Assembly (NCBI GenBank): GCA_902564535.1
Contig: CACFBG010000003.1
Location: forward strand, 1 to 64,000
DNA: 64,000 bases
Direction: 5' to 3'
DNA from: an uncultured Prochlorococcus sp.
GTDB taxonomy: Bacteria; Cyanobacteriota; Cyanobacteriia; PCC-6307; Cyanobiaceae
Below are positions 1 through 8,923 of this stretch, in pieces. Position 1 is the first letter of the stretch. The number at the start of each line of letters is the position of its first letter. The position numbers and the translations under genes are program-made. Under the pieces are notes generated by a model, which saw only the letters and a list, made by a program, of their open reading frames with translations, made no database searches and was not told the origin of the DNA.

Positions 1-796
1 ACCCAACTAATTGTTGGCGTAGAATCATTTCCACAGATTGGCTCCACCCTTCTGCATTTGGAGCAGGAGCCAATATAAACTTGCCAGATTTAATTTCTTT
101 TATAAAGCAATTATTGGGCCCTTGAGGACTTGGAACAACAATAGATATATTGGCGATTTCCAATAAAGAACGATCATTTGGTGAGTCCCCTAGGCCAATA
201 ACCTTGATATTTGGTTTCTTCATAATGCCTTTTAACTTATTAATAGCTTGTCCTTTGCCGCTTCTTTTATCTATTAAGTGGCTCATTCTATTGCCTTGAA
301 CGACATCTAAACCATAAATTAATGATATTTTCTGTAATTCTTTTAAGGCATTCTTAGAAGGATTAAGGAATGGAACGCTCCATAATCTTGCTACAGCTAG
401 TTCAATTTCAGCTCCTTTTAACCCTGTTAGTCGTGTGATCTCAGAATGACTAAGATCTTCAAAGGGAAAAAGCTCTTCGCCTATTTGTTTGCTTAATTTA
501 ATTAGGAATGGTTTTAATTCATCATGTGTTTTTCCTAATGCATATTCACTTATTCCATATAAGTCTTTATTAATTCCATATATTGCCCCACCATTTTCTA
601 CAATATATGGACTTGAAAGACCCAGCTTACTTCTAAAGTTTTCAACTTCAGCAGCCGTTTTACTGGTACAAGGGATTAAATTTATTCCTTCTTTAATTAT
701 CCATTTTAAGGTTTTAATGGCAGGTTCAATATCATAATTATGATCCATTAAAGTCCCATCAAGATCTGTTACTATCCATATACTATCTTTTAGCAT
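1..796 (-). CDS. HAD-superfamily mannosyl/glucosyl-3-phosphoglycerate phosphatase-like protein (partial, runs off window start)
   Basis: Minus-strand frame from ATG at 796 stays open to the window start: MLKDSIWIVTDLDGTLMDHNYDIEP...SKTAAEVENFR...GLGDSPNDRSLL; HAD DxDGT and GDSPND motifs; TAATG overlap with the GH13 gene stop. Confidence 0.8.
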   Translation of the reverse strand, partial: MLKDSIWIVTDLDGTLMDHNYDIEPAIKTLKWIIKEGINLIPCTSKTAAEVENFRSKLGLSSPYIVENGGAIYGINKDLYGISEYALGKTHDELKPFLIKLSKQIGEELFPFEDLSHSEITRLTGLKGAEIELAVARLWSVPFLNPSKNALKELQKISLIYGLDVVQGNRMSHLIDKRSGKGQAINKLKGIMKKPNIKVIGLGDSPNDRSLLEIANISIVVPSPQGPNNCFIKEIKSGKFILAPAPNAEGWSQSVEMILRQQLVG

Positions 797-2547
797 TATT
801 TGTACACCTCATTTCTCCTGATCCATACTACTGAATATGGGTTGATTTCTACATTTGATGCATTTATTATTTTTTCTGATAGATAATCTTTCCATTCAAT
901 ATTGTCATTATGGTTGACTCTAATTCCTAATTCTTCCAAAGAAAATCTATATAACTTACTAGTAAAATTATGAATTACCCAAACCCTATCTTCTCTTTCT
1001 CCTCTGCATATAGCAACAATACCACTGCAGGATACGCTTATATGTCTCATTTGAGATGATGGATGAAAAGCTTTTAATTGACTACGAGTTTTCATCGCAA
1101 ATTGAAGAAACTTAAGGTTCTTACTGGCAAATGATTTTGGATTATTTAAATTATTAAAGAGATCATAAGCGTCAAATTTCTTTCTATTTATATCTCTTCG
1201 CTGACCAGTCTTCTTAAATGTTTCTAGATCATTTTCGCAAGCCAAAAGAGCTTGCAAATAAAAAGCCGGAATACCAGGAAGGGCCATAACAAATAGTTGA
1301 CTTAAAATAAAACGATCTGTTTGCAAAGAATTCCTCTCGTTGCTTTTACTTTTCATTGCGCTCCACCAACTTATATTTAACTCGTAAGGCTCTTCTTCCC
1401 CTTCAGGTAAAGTCCTATGACTAATTAAGCCTCCTCTTTTCTCGCATTCAGATAAAAGATTTTTAATGCGCACATCACTCATCAAACCTTTTAAAGGTAT
1501 CAGCCCAACTCCGTCATGACAGGAGGTGAAATTCAGTAAGGCTGTATTACGAGGCAGACGCTTCCAAGCCTTCAACCATTTATTAAGTAAGTCAGTCTTT
1601 TGACTGATAATCGCTTCAAGAATTAAAGGAGGTAGAGGAAAATTATATGCAATATTCGCTTCGTCAGCAGTTATTAGATAGGAAAGATTATCTTTTTCCG
1701 GAACATTCGTTTCTGTAACTAGGACACCATCTTTTAGTAGATTATTAAGCATAATCCGTATTATCTTGATAATCTTATGTGCTTTCTTATCATTAATGCA
1801 GCGTCCACCTGACCTTTTCCATATAAATCCAACGGCATCTAGCCTTAACCAACTTATACCATTTTCTATATATAGAGCTATAAGTTTTAGATATTCTAGT
1901 AGGAGATTCGGTTCTGCCCAATTCACATCAATTTGATCAGGACCAAAAGTAGTCCATACATCCCTGGGTCCATGTATTGTTTGGATGGTTTTAAAAAGAG
2001 ATGTATTCCTTGGCCTAAAGACATTTTCCCAATTATCTTTTTTGGATGGTGATAATATATATTTTGAACCTGGTTCTTTATCTTTTACAAAATCTTCAAC
2101 CCATTGGTGTCTTGAGGAAATATGATTGAGTACAATATCACCCATTAATTTTCTTTTTTTGCTGATTTTTTTTAAATCTTCCCAGTCTCCAAATGACTTA
2201 TCAATTGTCGTATGACTAGACACAGCAAAACCACCGTCACTAGTTGAATAAAGGAAGGGTAAAATATGAACTATTGAAGACAAATTACCAATATAACTTA
2301 TTATTAAGTCATAAAGAATGTTTAAGGAAGGTTTGTCTGAAGAATAAATAGAATCTGGATATGTAATTAAAACTACAGAGGAAGAATCCCAGAGGTGATA
2401 GTTAGAATCATTTTTTCTGCTTAAGGTTGAATTCTCTTCTGAAATCTGCATCAATTGCGACAATAATAATTCGATATCTTCGGCAGATTGGTCCTGATAA
2501 ATTTCCTTAAGCAGTTGTCTGAGATGGTCACTGTGAAAATCCTTCAA
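796..2547 (-). CDS. GH13 sucrose phosphorylase-family protein (possibly glucosylglycerate/glucosylglycerol phosphorylase)
   Basis: 583 aa ORF; GH13 motifs WLRLDAVGF, VLVTETNVP, FTSCHDGVGL; lies between GpgS and the phosphatase. Confidence 0.8.
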   Translation of the reverse strand: MKDFHSDHLRQLLKEIYQDQSAEDIELLLSQLMQISEENSTLSRKNDSNYHLWDSSSVVLITYPDSIYSSDKPSLNILYDLIISYIGNLSSIVHILPFLYSTSDGGFAVSSHTTIDKSFGDWEDLKKISKKRKLMGDIVLNHISSRHQWVEDFVKDKEPGSKYILSPSKKDNWENVFRPRNTSLFKTIQTIHGPRDVWTTFGPDQIDVNWAEPNLLLEYLKLIALYIENGISWLRLDAVGFIWKRSGGRCINDKKAHKIIKIIRIMLNNLLKDGVLVTETNVPEKDNLSYLITADEANIAYNFPLPPLILEAIISQKTDLLNKWLKAWKRLPRNTALLNFTSCHDGVGLIPLKGLMSDVRIKNLLSECEKRGGLISHRTLPEGEEEPYELNISWWSAMKSKSNERNSLQTDRFILSQLFVMALPGIPAFYLQALLACENDLETFKKTGQRRDINRKKFDAYDLFNNLNNPKSFASKNLKFLQFAMKTRSQLKAFHPSSQMRHISVSCSGIVAICRGEREDRVWVIHNFTSKLYRFSLEELGIRVNHNDNIEWKDYLSEKIINASNVEINPYSVVWIRRNEVYK

Positions 2548-2622
2548 GAATCAATTCTTTAAGTACTCTTTAAAGTAAGGATCTTCTAAAAGGCTTACAG
2601 GTAATGTCTCGCTTACTACAAA

Positions 2623-3861
2623 ATGGACTTCCAACAGGATTTAATTACGTCAATTCATGACTATGGGGTTTTTTCTGATTCCTTGGAGGGAATGAGAAAA
2701 GGCCTATCAGAAAAAGCAACATCACTTTTAATACCTTGTCTTTATGAGGAATTTGAAAGGCCCGCATTAAATCAAATCAAGGAAGTCTTACAAGAATTAG
2801 AAGGACTCCATCAATTGGTCATAGCTCTTTCTGCAGACTCAATAGATGAAGTTAATAACGCGAAAAAGTTTTTTAGGGGTATGCCTTTCCCTGTCCATAT
2901 CCAATGGACAAATGGGCCTTCAGTGAAAGAACTTTTAAAATCTCAAGAAGAGAAAAATGGTCTAGACTTATTAGTTCCTCCGGGGAAAGGTTGGGCTGTT
3001 TGGCAGGGACTAGGAGTTGCGACTAAATCTTCAGAAGTTATAGGTTTATTTGATGCAGATATTAAAACCTTTAAGCCTTCTTATCCAGCCAGAATGTTAC
3101 CCCCTTTGTTAGACCCTTCTTACGGGATTTCATACGTAAAAGCTTTTTACAGCAGATTATCTTTAGAGAATCATTCTTTACAAGGTCGAGCAACTCGATT
3201 ATTTGTTGGCCCACTTCTTACAAGCCTTGAAAAGATATTGGGTGGAGGACCCTTCTTAAAATACCTTCAGGCATTTAGGTATCCTTTGGCGGGAGAATTT
3301 GCATTTACTCAAACTCTTGCTTTGAATTTAAGAATACCTTGTGATTGGGGATTAGAGATTGGTCTCTTGTCGGAGATATATCGACATGTAAGGACAAATC
3401 GAATAGCTCAAGTAGATTTAGGCATTTTTGATCATAAGCATAAGGAAATAGGTGATTCTATGAATAATGGATTACAAAGGATGTGTTGCGAGATCTTTTC
3501 AACAATACTTAGAGGGCTTATGGAACATCAATCTCAAAGCCTCACTAATGATCAGATTTCTACTCTACAAGTTTTATATAGCCGTATAGGAGAGGATAGA
3601 GTTAAGCAATTTGGTCTGGATTCTGTTATAAATCATCTCCCATATAATAGACATCTTGAGGAGATGGCAGTTCAAAAATTCGCCTGTTTAATTAAATCAA
3701 CAGCAGGTGCTTTTTTGAATACTCCGATTACTAAACAACTTCCTGCTTGGTCACGAGTTATTTCATGTGATAGTAGATTTCAAGATGATTTGATTGAAGC
3801 AGGTCATTGTCATTCATCTCAACTAAAATTATTTGGTCAGAATAAATTAATAACAGCTTAA
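2623..3861 (+). CDS. gpgS: Glucosyl-3-phosphoglycerate synthase (GT81-like)
   Basis: 412 aa; LLIPCLYEEFERPAL, VIGLFDADIKTFKPSYPARMLPPLL, GEFAFTQTLALNLRIPCDWGLEIGLLSE typical of GpgS/MPGS-like glycosyltransferases. Confidence 0.82.
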   Translation: MDFQQDLITSIHDYGVFSDSLEGMRKGLSEKATSLLIPCLYEEFERPALNQIKEVLQELEGLHQLVIALSADSIDEVNNAKKFFRGMPFPVHIQWTNGPSVKELLKSQEEKNGLDLLVPPGKGWAVWQGLGVATKSSEVIGLFDADIKTFKPSYPARMLPPLLDPSYGISYVKAFYSRLSLENHSLQGRATRLFVGPLLTSLEKILGGGPFLKYLQAFRYPLAGEFAFTQTLALNLRIPCDWGLEIGLLSEIYRHVRTNRIAQVDLGIFDHKHKEIGDSMNNGLQRMCCEIFSTILRGLMEHQSQSLTNDQISTLQVLYSRIGEDRVKQFGLDSVINHLPYNRHLEEMAVQKFACLIKSTAGAFLNTPITKQLPAWSRVISCDSRFQDDLIEAGHCHSSQLKLFGQNKLITA

Positions 3862-3883
3862 TTCTTGCAACAACCCTTAAAAA

Positions 3884-4036
3884 ATGAATCAGTTAGCTTT
3901 TCCCCGCAGCATCATTCATTTCATAGGAAGAAAACTAGCCCTACCAAAATTTAGAAAAGTCGACCCAATTACTGACCAGGAAATAATCGACCTGGTTGAT
4001 TCGTTTGAGAACTTCAATGGACCAACAAGGAACTAA
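3884..4036 (+). CDS. Putative 50-aa small protein
   Basis: ATG..TAA read by eye: MNQLAFPRSIIHFIGRKLALPKFRKVDPITDQEIIDLVDSFENFNGPTRN. Confidence 0.55.
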   Translation: MNQLAFPRSIIHFIGRKLALPKFRKVDPITDQEIIDLVDSFENFNGPTRN

Positions 4037-4093
4037 ACCGTTGCTTTTAATTGGGCAAGGGCAAATAGAATAAAGAGAAAGGCTGCTTGATTT

Positions 4094-4345
4094 ATGAGAC
4101 GCTTCCTAATCTCAGCTCTAACGGGTTTGACGCTTCTTTTGGCAATAGTGCCAACGGCTATTGCTTACCCAGAAGATCAATTTAACGAATGTATGATTGC
4201 GGCAAAGGCTAACCCTTCATTAGTGGGTGTTTCTGAAAGTTTTGTAGAAGGCTTCTGTGACTGTGCTTTGACAGCCATATTGGATGAAGGGAAAAATGAT
4301 GTGGCCTCAGCTAATAAGTGCGCTAAAGAAACCTTGAATCAATAG
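4094..4345 (+). CDS. Small putative secreted protein with N-terminal signal/TM segment and three Cys
   Basis: 83 aa ORF; MRRFLISALTGLTLLLAIVPTAIAYPEDQ signal-like start; Cys-containing mature part. Confidence 0.7.
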   Translation: MRRFLISALTGLTLLLAIVPTAIAYPEDQFNECMIAAKANPSLVGVSESFVEGFCDCALTAILDEGKNDVASANKCAKETLNQ

Positions 4346-4356
4346 GGCAAATAATT

Positions 4357-4461
4357 ATGCGCTTTATAAATCCAATTGATGTCTTCAAAAAGTGGTTCCT
4401 CAATAAGTTGGTTCCCTATATTGAGGGGACAAAGAAAAAACAAGAAAAGAAGGAGGACTAA
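4357..4461 (+). CDS. Putative 34-aa small protein with Lys-rich C-terminus
   Basis: ATG..TAA: MRFINPIDVFKKWFLNKLVPYIEGTKKKQEKKED. Confidence 0.5.
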   Translation: MRFINPIDVFKKWFLNKLVPYIEGTKKKQEKKED

Positions 4462-4472
4462 GAGATCTAATT

Positions 4473-4628
4473 ATGAACCTGATCGAGTTAGACAAGAAAG
4501 CTGTCCTACTAGTACAGAAGCGACTTGGACTTAGCAACTATGGAATAGTCAACCTTAGTTGGGTCTTTGGTTTTGCAGTAGGAGTTATCGCAACTCTGAT
4601 TCTGCATTGGCTCTTCTCTCCTCATTAA
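4473..4628 (+). CDS. Putative 51-aa small membrane protein
   Basis: ATG..TAA: MNLIELDKKAVLLVQKRLGLSNYGIVNLSWVFGFAVGVIATLILHWLFSPH; AGGAGG upstream overlapping the previous stop. Confidence 0.6.
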   Translation: MNLIELDKKAVLLVQKRLGLSNYGIVNLSWVFGFAVGVIATLILHWLFSPH

Positions 4629-4630
4629 TC

Positions 4631-4738
4631 ATGCGCCGATTTCTCCTTACATTTTTCTACACTTACCAAAGAGGCATCGCAGCAGCGGACTTCTATGAGG
4701 AACCAATAGGTGATGATTTCATCTACCCAGATTGGTAA
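4631..4738 (+). CDS. Putative 35-aa small protein
   Basis: ATG..TAA: MRRFLLTFFYTYQRGIAAADFYEEPIGDDFIYPDW; stop overlaps next ATG (TAATG). Confidence 0.55.
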   Translation: MRRFLLTFFYTYQRGIAAADFYEEPIGDDFIYPDW

Positions 4739-4938
4739 TGAATTTTGCTGATAATTACGCCCGATTATTTGTCGTTATGAGCGTTCTAGGTTTCGAAGCA
4801 GCGAATACTTATTTCGCTAAGGCTGAAATTATTGGAGGGATACTCCCAAACCTCATTGCCTTTGTTTTGTTTCTACTCGCTATTGGCTATTTTTTGTTTA
4901 CGGGCCCCTTATTTGGTACAGGTAAAAAGGATGGATAA
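4738..4938 (+). CDS. Small membrane protein, two predicted hydrophobic stretches
   Basis: MNFADNYARLFVVMSVLGFEAANTYFAKAEIIGGILPNLIAFVLFLLAIGYFLFTGPLFGTGKKDG; start re-assigned from the track (4732) to the ATG of TAATG. Confidence 0.65.
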   Translation: MNFADNYARLFVVMSVLGFEAANTYFAKAEIIGGILPNLIAFVLFLLAIGYFLFTGPLFGTGKKDG

Positions 4939-5053
4939 CTGGCCAACTGTTGAAGCCGCTAATCGAGCAGTAGGGACTGTCGGTTTGCTTCTATTTGCAG
5001 GAACTACTGCTTACCTGGTTTGGCAATTCAAAAGGTTTTTTGGAAAGCAATAA
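4931..5053 (+). CDS. Putative 40-aa single-TM small protein
   Basis: ATG at 4931 overlapping previous ORF by 8 nt: MDNWPTVEAANRAVGTVGLLLFAGTTAYLVWQFKRFFGKQ. Confidence 0.6.
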   Translation: MDNWPTVEAANRAVGTVGLLLFAGTTAYLVWQFKRFFGKQ

Positions 5054-5107
5054 AGATCAGTGACTCTTACCTCTCATAGACAACACAAGATTTACCTCGC
5101 AGCAACA

Positions 5108-5224
5108 ATGGGATATGGACTTGGTTCAGATGATCCTGAAGAGATCGCTTACTACAACAAAATCAAAGCAGATATCAATCAGGACAAGAAAAACAGAAAT
5201 TTGGGAATACCCAGGGAGGACTAA
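5108..5224 (+). CDS. Putative 38-aa small protein
   Basis: ATG..TAA: MGYGLGSDDPEEIAYYNKIKADINQDKKNRNLGIPRED; TAATG junction with next ORF. Confidence 0.5.
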   Translation: MGYGLGSDDPEEIAYYNKIKADINQDKKNRNLGIPRED

Positions 5225-5352
5225 TGCGTTACTTCTGGCCTATTGCTCGGATCGTTTTTTGCCCGCTCACAATCCTGTTTATTTATCTCACCGTCACTGA
5301 GCCACCATCAGATAAGCAAGAGCAAAGCAGTAGCTATTCTGTTCTTGATTGA
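5224..5352 (+). CDS. Putative 42-aa single-TM small protein
   Basis: ATG..TGA with GGGAGGA just upstream: MRYFWPIARIVFCPLTILFIYLTVTEPPSDKQEQSSSYSVLD. Confidence 0.55.
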   Translation: MRYFWPIARIVFCPLTILFIYLTVTEPPSDKQEQSSSYSVLD

Positions 5353-5364
5353 CAGTCGACTTTC

Positions 5365-5389
5365 AAGGGGCCAACTCAGGTCCCTTTTT
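5365..5389 (+). terminator. Intrinsic terminator candidate
   Basis: AAGGGGCC-AACTCA-GGTCCCTT stem (one G-U) followed by TTT. Confidence 0.6.
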
Positions 5390-5393
5390 AATC

Positions 5394-5492
5394 ATGCCTA
5401 TCAACAAACCAATTCCAGATTCTGTTGCTCGCTTTTGGCAAAAGCAGCTTCAAAGAATCAGAGAAATCATCGTTAGACCTCCTAGTAAATAG
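5394..5492 (+). CDS. Putative 32-aa small protein
   Basis: ATG..TAG: MPINKPIPDSVARFWQKQLQRIREIIVRPPSK; lies after the terminator candidate. Confidence 0.35.
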   Translation: MPINKPIPDSVARFWQKQLQRIREIIVRPPSK

Positions 5493-5606
5493 AACAGGAC
5501 TTGTTGTTGTTTGAGGGTTTTGATTCTGCTTGCTTGTCATAGGTCATCCTTCAAAGAAGAGGCGCCTTCTAGCCTCGATTTTTGCAACTTATACCCTCAG
5601 ATCCCT

Positions 5607-5780
5607 TTATCCATAAGCCCCATATTTTGATCTTTTAGCGATAGCAGCCCTACATTTCAGCTCGTTTAACTCCTTGAGTGAAATCGTCTCGGAATGGGCT
5701 TCAAGGTGACGTTCAACCGCTTCTCGCTCTCGCTTGGTCAAGGTCTTGCCTGAATGAATTAATTGGTTAATAGTTCTCAT
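5607..5780 (-). CDS. Small hypothetical protein (57 aa, charged/helical)
   Basis: MRTINQLIHSGKTLTKREREAVERHLEAHSETISLKELNELKCRAAIAKRSKYGAYG; internal ATG preferred because the upstream part of the track ORF overlaps a terminator hairpin. Confidence 0.5.
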   Translation of the reverse strand: MRTINQLIHSGKTLTKREREAVERHLEAHSETISLKELNELKCRAAIAKRSKYGAYG

Positions 5781-5811
5781 CGTGAATCTGTGATGGTGGT
5801 TTTGCGCATAA

Positions 5812-5840
5812 AAAAAGAGGCCAGTCTTGGCCTCTCTCAT
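5812..5840 (-). terminator. Intrinsic terminator for the minus-strand small ORF at 5902-6063
   Basis: Minus strand GAGGCCAAGACTGGCCTC followed by TTTTTTT. Confidence 0.7.
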
Positions 5841-5901
5841 CGGTGCAAATGATTGGTTGATCTCTCAGCTTTTAACGTCCTCAGTGAGCTTGGACGAAAC
5901 C

Positions 5902-6063
5902 TTATGGGTTGTAATTCACGCCGATCTCTCTAAGCAGCCGTTCGTACTGGCTGAGTGAAATCCCCATGGAAGCTGCTTTGGCTTCTCGAACAAAGACATT
6001 GCTCAAATCAGAGGCCTGCCTTAAGGGATCGATCGATCGATCGTGATTGGTCTGATTATTCAT
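5902..6063 (-). CDS. Putative 53-aa small protein
   Basis: ATG..TAA on minus: MNNQTNHDRSIDPLRQASDLSNVFVREAKAASMGISLSQYERLLREIGVNYNP; terminator follows. Confidence 0.5.
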   Translation of the reverse strand: MNNQTNHDRSIDPLRQASDLSNVFVREAKAASMGISLSQYERLLREIGVNYNP

Positions 6064-6503
6064 AAGTAGTTTTAGTGGTTTGATTTCAGTTCTTCTTTTA
6101 TCTGCTTCTAGGTACCTGGTGCCGGCTCATCCCTCGACTTCGTCGAATCATGAGCTATCACCACTATTTCCAATTGAAAAAGAAAGTGGATTTAAGACGT
6201 AATTGATGAAGAAGGAGGAGAACTCGATCTCGCTCGTTCTCTGCTCCTCATAATCAATACGCTTTAAAGGGAGATGGAAGTCTTCAATCTTGTCGTCTTC
6301 CCCCGTGTCTTAGGGTAGATTTTCAAAACCCTAGTCTTTGCAAGGGGACTCAAAGGGCCAAAAAGTGGACTTTTGAGCGATCGCAGCACTCCCTAGAAGT
6401 GGTTTGGCAAAGCACAAAGATTGGTCTACATTCTTTGTGCGTCAAGCAGATCAGCTGGCTTAACAGGTATGAGCGGTGAGGCCAACCCGGCCCACCTTCA
6501 AAA

Positions 6504-6575
<72 letters not shown>

Positions 6576-6650
6576 TATTCCCTTCCATTTATTGGAGAAA
6601 CTGATCATACAAAGTAGAGAGTAATTCAAAATTCCATTAAAATCTAAAAA

Positions 6651-7376
6651 TTAAATAACCTTCGTTTTCTTCTTTAGGAAAGTATTCAATAAACCTATCC
6701 CAAATATGATTAGAGCAGAAATTATTAATATGAACAGATAAGGCCCTTGAACAACATCTACCTCTCCGTTTATAACCTGACTAAAACTAACCCCCTTAAG
6801 TTTATTTAATGTATGCCCACCTGCAACAAATGGGATGTCTGAAATTAATATGCTTAAGATTAGGGCTGGCATAAATTGCTTCCAGGATAATTTCGTTAAT
6901 CCAACTGCATAACAAACAAAATCAAACCATGAAGTCATTAAAAAACCAGTCATCAAGAAGAAATTATGCTCTAAATATTTCTGGCTAATATTTTCAACTC
7001 GCTTCATTTGTTTAGGGCCCAAAATTTTCTTAACAAAACCTCTACCAAATTTCCGAGAAATAAAGAAGGAAGCCGAGCAAGAAAGAAAATCAGAAATAAA
7101 CATAAGAATTAATCCCGCTTGAATTCCATATACATAACCCGCAATTACAGCACAATAAGTGCCCGGTATAATAGGTATCACTATACTAATTGATCTCAAA
7201 AGAAGAATTAAAGCAGCAATAATAAACCCCTGATTATCAACTTTCGCTTGAGTGTTTTCGATAAGGTTATTTATCCAATCAAGATCAAATACTTGATAAC
7301 TAAAAATTAAAAATAAAATTAAAAATGCTAATAAAATATATTCAAAAATAGTTTTTTCATTATGAACCTTTTTCAT
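6651..7376 (-). CDS. TVP38/TMEM64 (DedA/SNARE-associated) family membrane protein
   Basis: 241 aa, multiple hydrophobic segments, PIIPGTYCAVIAGYVYGIQAG motif. Confidence 0.75.
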   Translation of the reverse strand: MKKVHNEKTIFEYILLAFLILFLIFSYQVFDLDWINNLIENTQAKVDNQGFIIAALILLLRSISIVIPIIPGTYCAVIAGYVYGIQAGLILMFISDFLSCSASFFISRKFGRGFVKKILGPKQMKRVENISQKYLEHNFFLMTGFLMTSWFDFVCYAVGLTKLSWKQFMPALILSILISDIPFVAGGHTLNKLKGVSFSQVINGEVDVVQGPYLFILIISALIIFGIGLLNTFLKKKTKVI

Positions 7377-7424
7377 GGATTTTTTGTTCTAAAGATGTTG
7401 AGGGGAAAATTTAATCCCTTAACT

Positions 7425-8870
7425 TTACAAAGGTGAGCTTAACAAAACTGCGGACTGAGCTCCTAATCTCATTTTTGATTTTTCAAACAAGCCCAATGAA
7501 AAGAAAAGCTTGCCAGAATGACTTGTAAGGTCAAAAGAAGATTTTCTATTACGATTAATAAATGCCCTTATACGACAATTTCGCAGTGAAGGATTATTCA
7601 TTTGATCTAAAACTCCAGAAATCACATCACTTCCTTCTACCTCCCAGGCGAATGGATACTCGCTCAAAGCAGTCAAGGTTCTTCTCATTTTCGCTAGAGA
7701 ACCAATAAAATTCTCTAGGTCTGAATTTTGGGACGAATCCCAAGGGAAAGCTTCTCTACATTTAGGTTCACTTCCTCCAGACAGCCCTCTTTCAGTTCCA
7801 TAATAGATACATGGAGCACCAGGTTGCAAAAATAATAGTAATAAGGATATTTTTAAGGCCTTAATATCTTCTCTTAAAGTATTTAATGCTCTAGGTACAT
7901 CATGACTATCTAAGAGGTTTAATTGACAATTATTTATATCTTTAGAATACCAAGAATATGTTTCATCTAAAACATCCAAATAACATTCACTATCAAGCTT
8001 TTTCAATGGATAAGAAGGGTTAGAATAAGTTTCTCTCAGTCTTTCGCCTGCAACCCAGGACAAGCTTGACCATCCAATTCTGTAATTCATCACCCCGTCA
8101 AATGCATCTCCTTTAAGCCAGGGTCTTGCATCGCCCCAAATCTCTCCCAGAATCCATACATCGGGATTTAATTCTTTAATATTTAAACGAAATTCCTTCC
8201 AGAAATCAATCGGTATTTCATCTGGAACATCTAACCTCCATCCATCTATGCCTTTCTCAATCCAAAATCTTGCAACGCTAATAATATATTTACGCACATT
8301 AACATTTCCATAATTAAATTTCGGCAAAGCTGCGTCATTCCACCAACATCTATAACCACAATCTTGTCGGGCCTTAGGATAAGGAATTAATGGCCATTTA
8401 TATACTTGGAACCAATTTAAATATGCTGAATCTTTTCCATTTTCGAGCAAATCATTAAACGCCCAAAAACCTCTTCCACAATGATTAAACACTCCATCTA
8501 AAATTATCTTCATTCCTCTTTGATGTAAATTTAAAATCAAATTCTCTAAAGCGATATTACCTCCAAGAATTGGATCAACATTAAAATAATCAGAGGTATG
8601 GTATCGATGATTAGCTGATGATAGGAAAATAGGGTTTAAATAGATGCATGTAATTCCCATATCTTGCAAATAATCCAAAACTTCTATAACTCCATATAAA
8701 TCTCCACCTTGAAAACCTTTTTGAGAAGGAATAGAACCCCATGGCTGGAGGTCAATGGCTTCTTGATGCTCAACACGCCCAGAGTTTTTAAAGCGATCAG
8801 GGAAAATCTGATAAACAACTGCATGAGAGACCCAAGAAGGATTCTCATAACAGTCAAGCTTCTTCATCAT
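7425..8870 (-). CDS. Alpha-amylase family (GH13) glycoside hydrolase, neopullulanase/cyclomaltodextrinase-like
   Basis: 481 aa; VYQIFPDRF, DGVFNHCGRG, DGWRLDVPDE, ILGEIWGDA, NLLDSHDVPRAL. Confidence 0.82.
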   Translation of the reverse strand: MMKKLDCYENPSWVSHAVVYQIFPDRFKNSGRVEHQEAIDLQPWGSIPSQKGFQGGDLYGVIEVLDYLQDMGITCIYLNPIFLSSANHRYHTSDYFNVDPILGGNIALENLILNLHQRGMKIILDGVFNHCGRGFWAFNDLLENGKDSAYLNWFQVYKWPLIPYPKARQDCGYRCWWNDAALPKFNYGNVNVRKYIISVARFWIEKGIDGWRLDVPDEIPIDFWKEFRLNIKELNPDVWILGEIWGDARPWLKGDAFDGVMNYRIGWSSLSWVAGERLRETYSNPSYPLKKLDSECYLDVLDETYSWYSKDINNCQLNLLDSHDVPRALNTLREDIKALKISLLLLFLQPGAPCIYYGTERGLSGGSEPKCREAFPWDSSQNSDLENFIGSLAKMRRTLTALSEYPFAWEVEGSDVISGVLDQMNNPSLRNCRIRAFINRNRKSSFDLTSHSGKLFFSLGLFEKSKMRLGAQSAVLLSSPL

Positions 8871-8923
8871 TCAATTTTGCATAACAACCAACCTATCGCT
8901 AGCAATAGGTAAAGATAAAAACC

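Noticed and set aside
489-737. 82-aa + strand ORF
   Set aside because: Antisense to the clear HAD phosphatase frame on the minus strand
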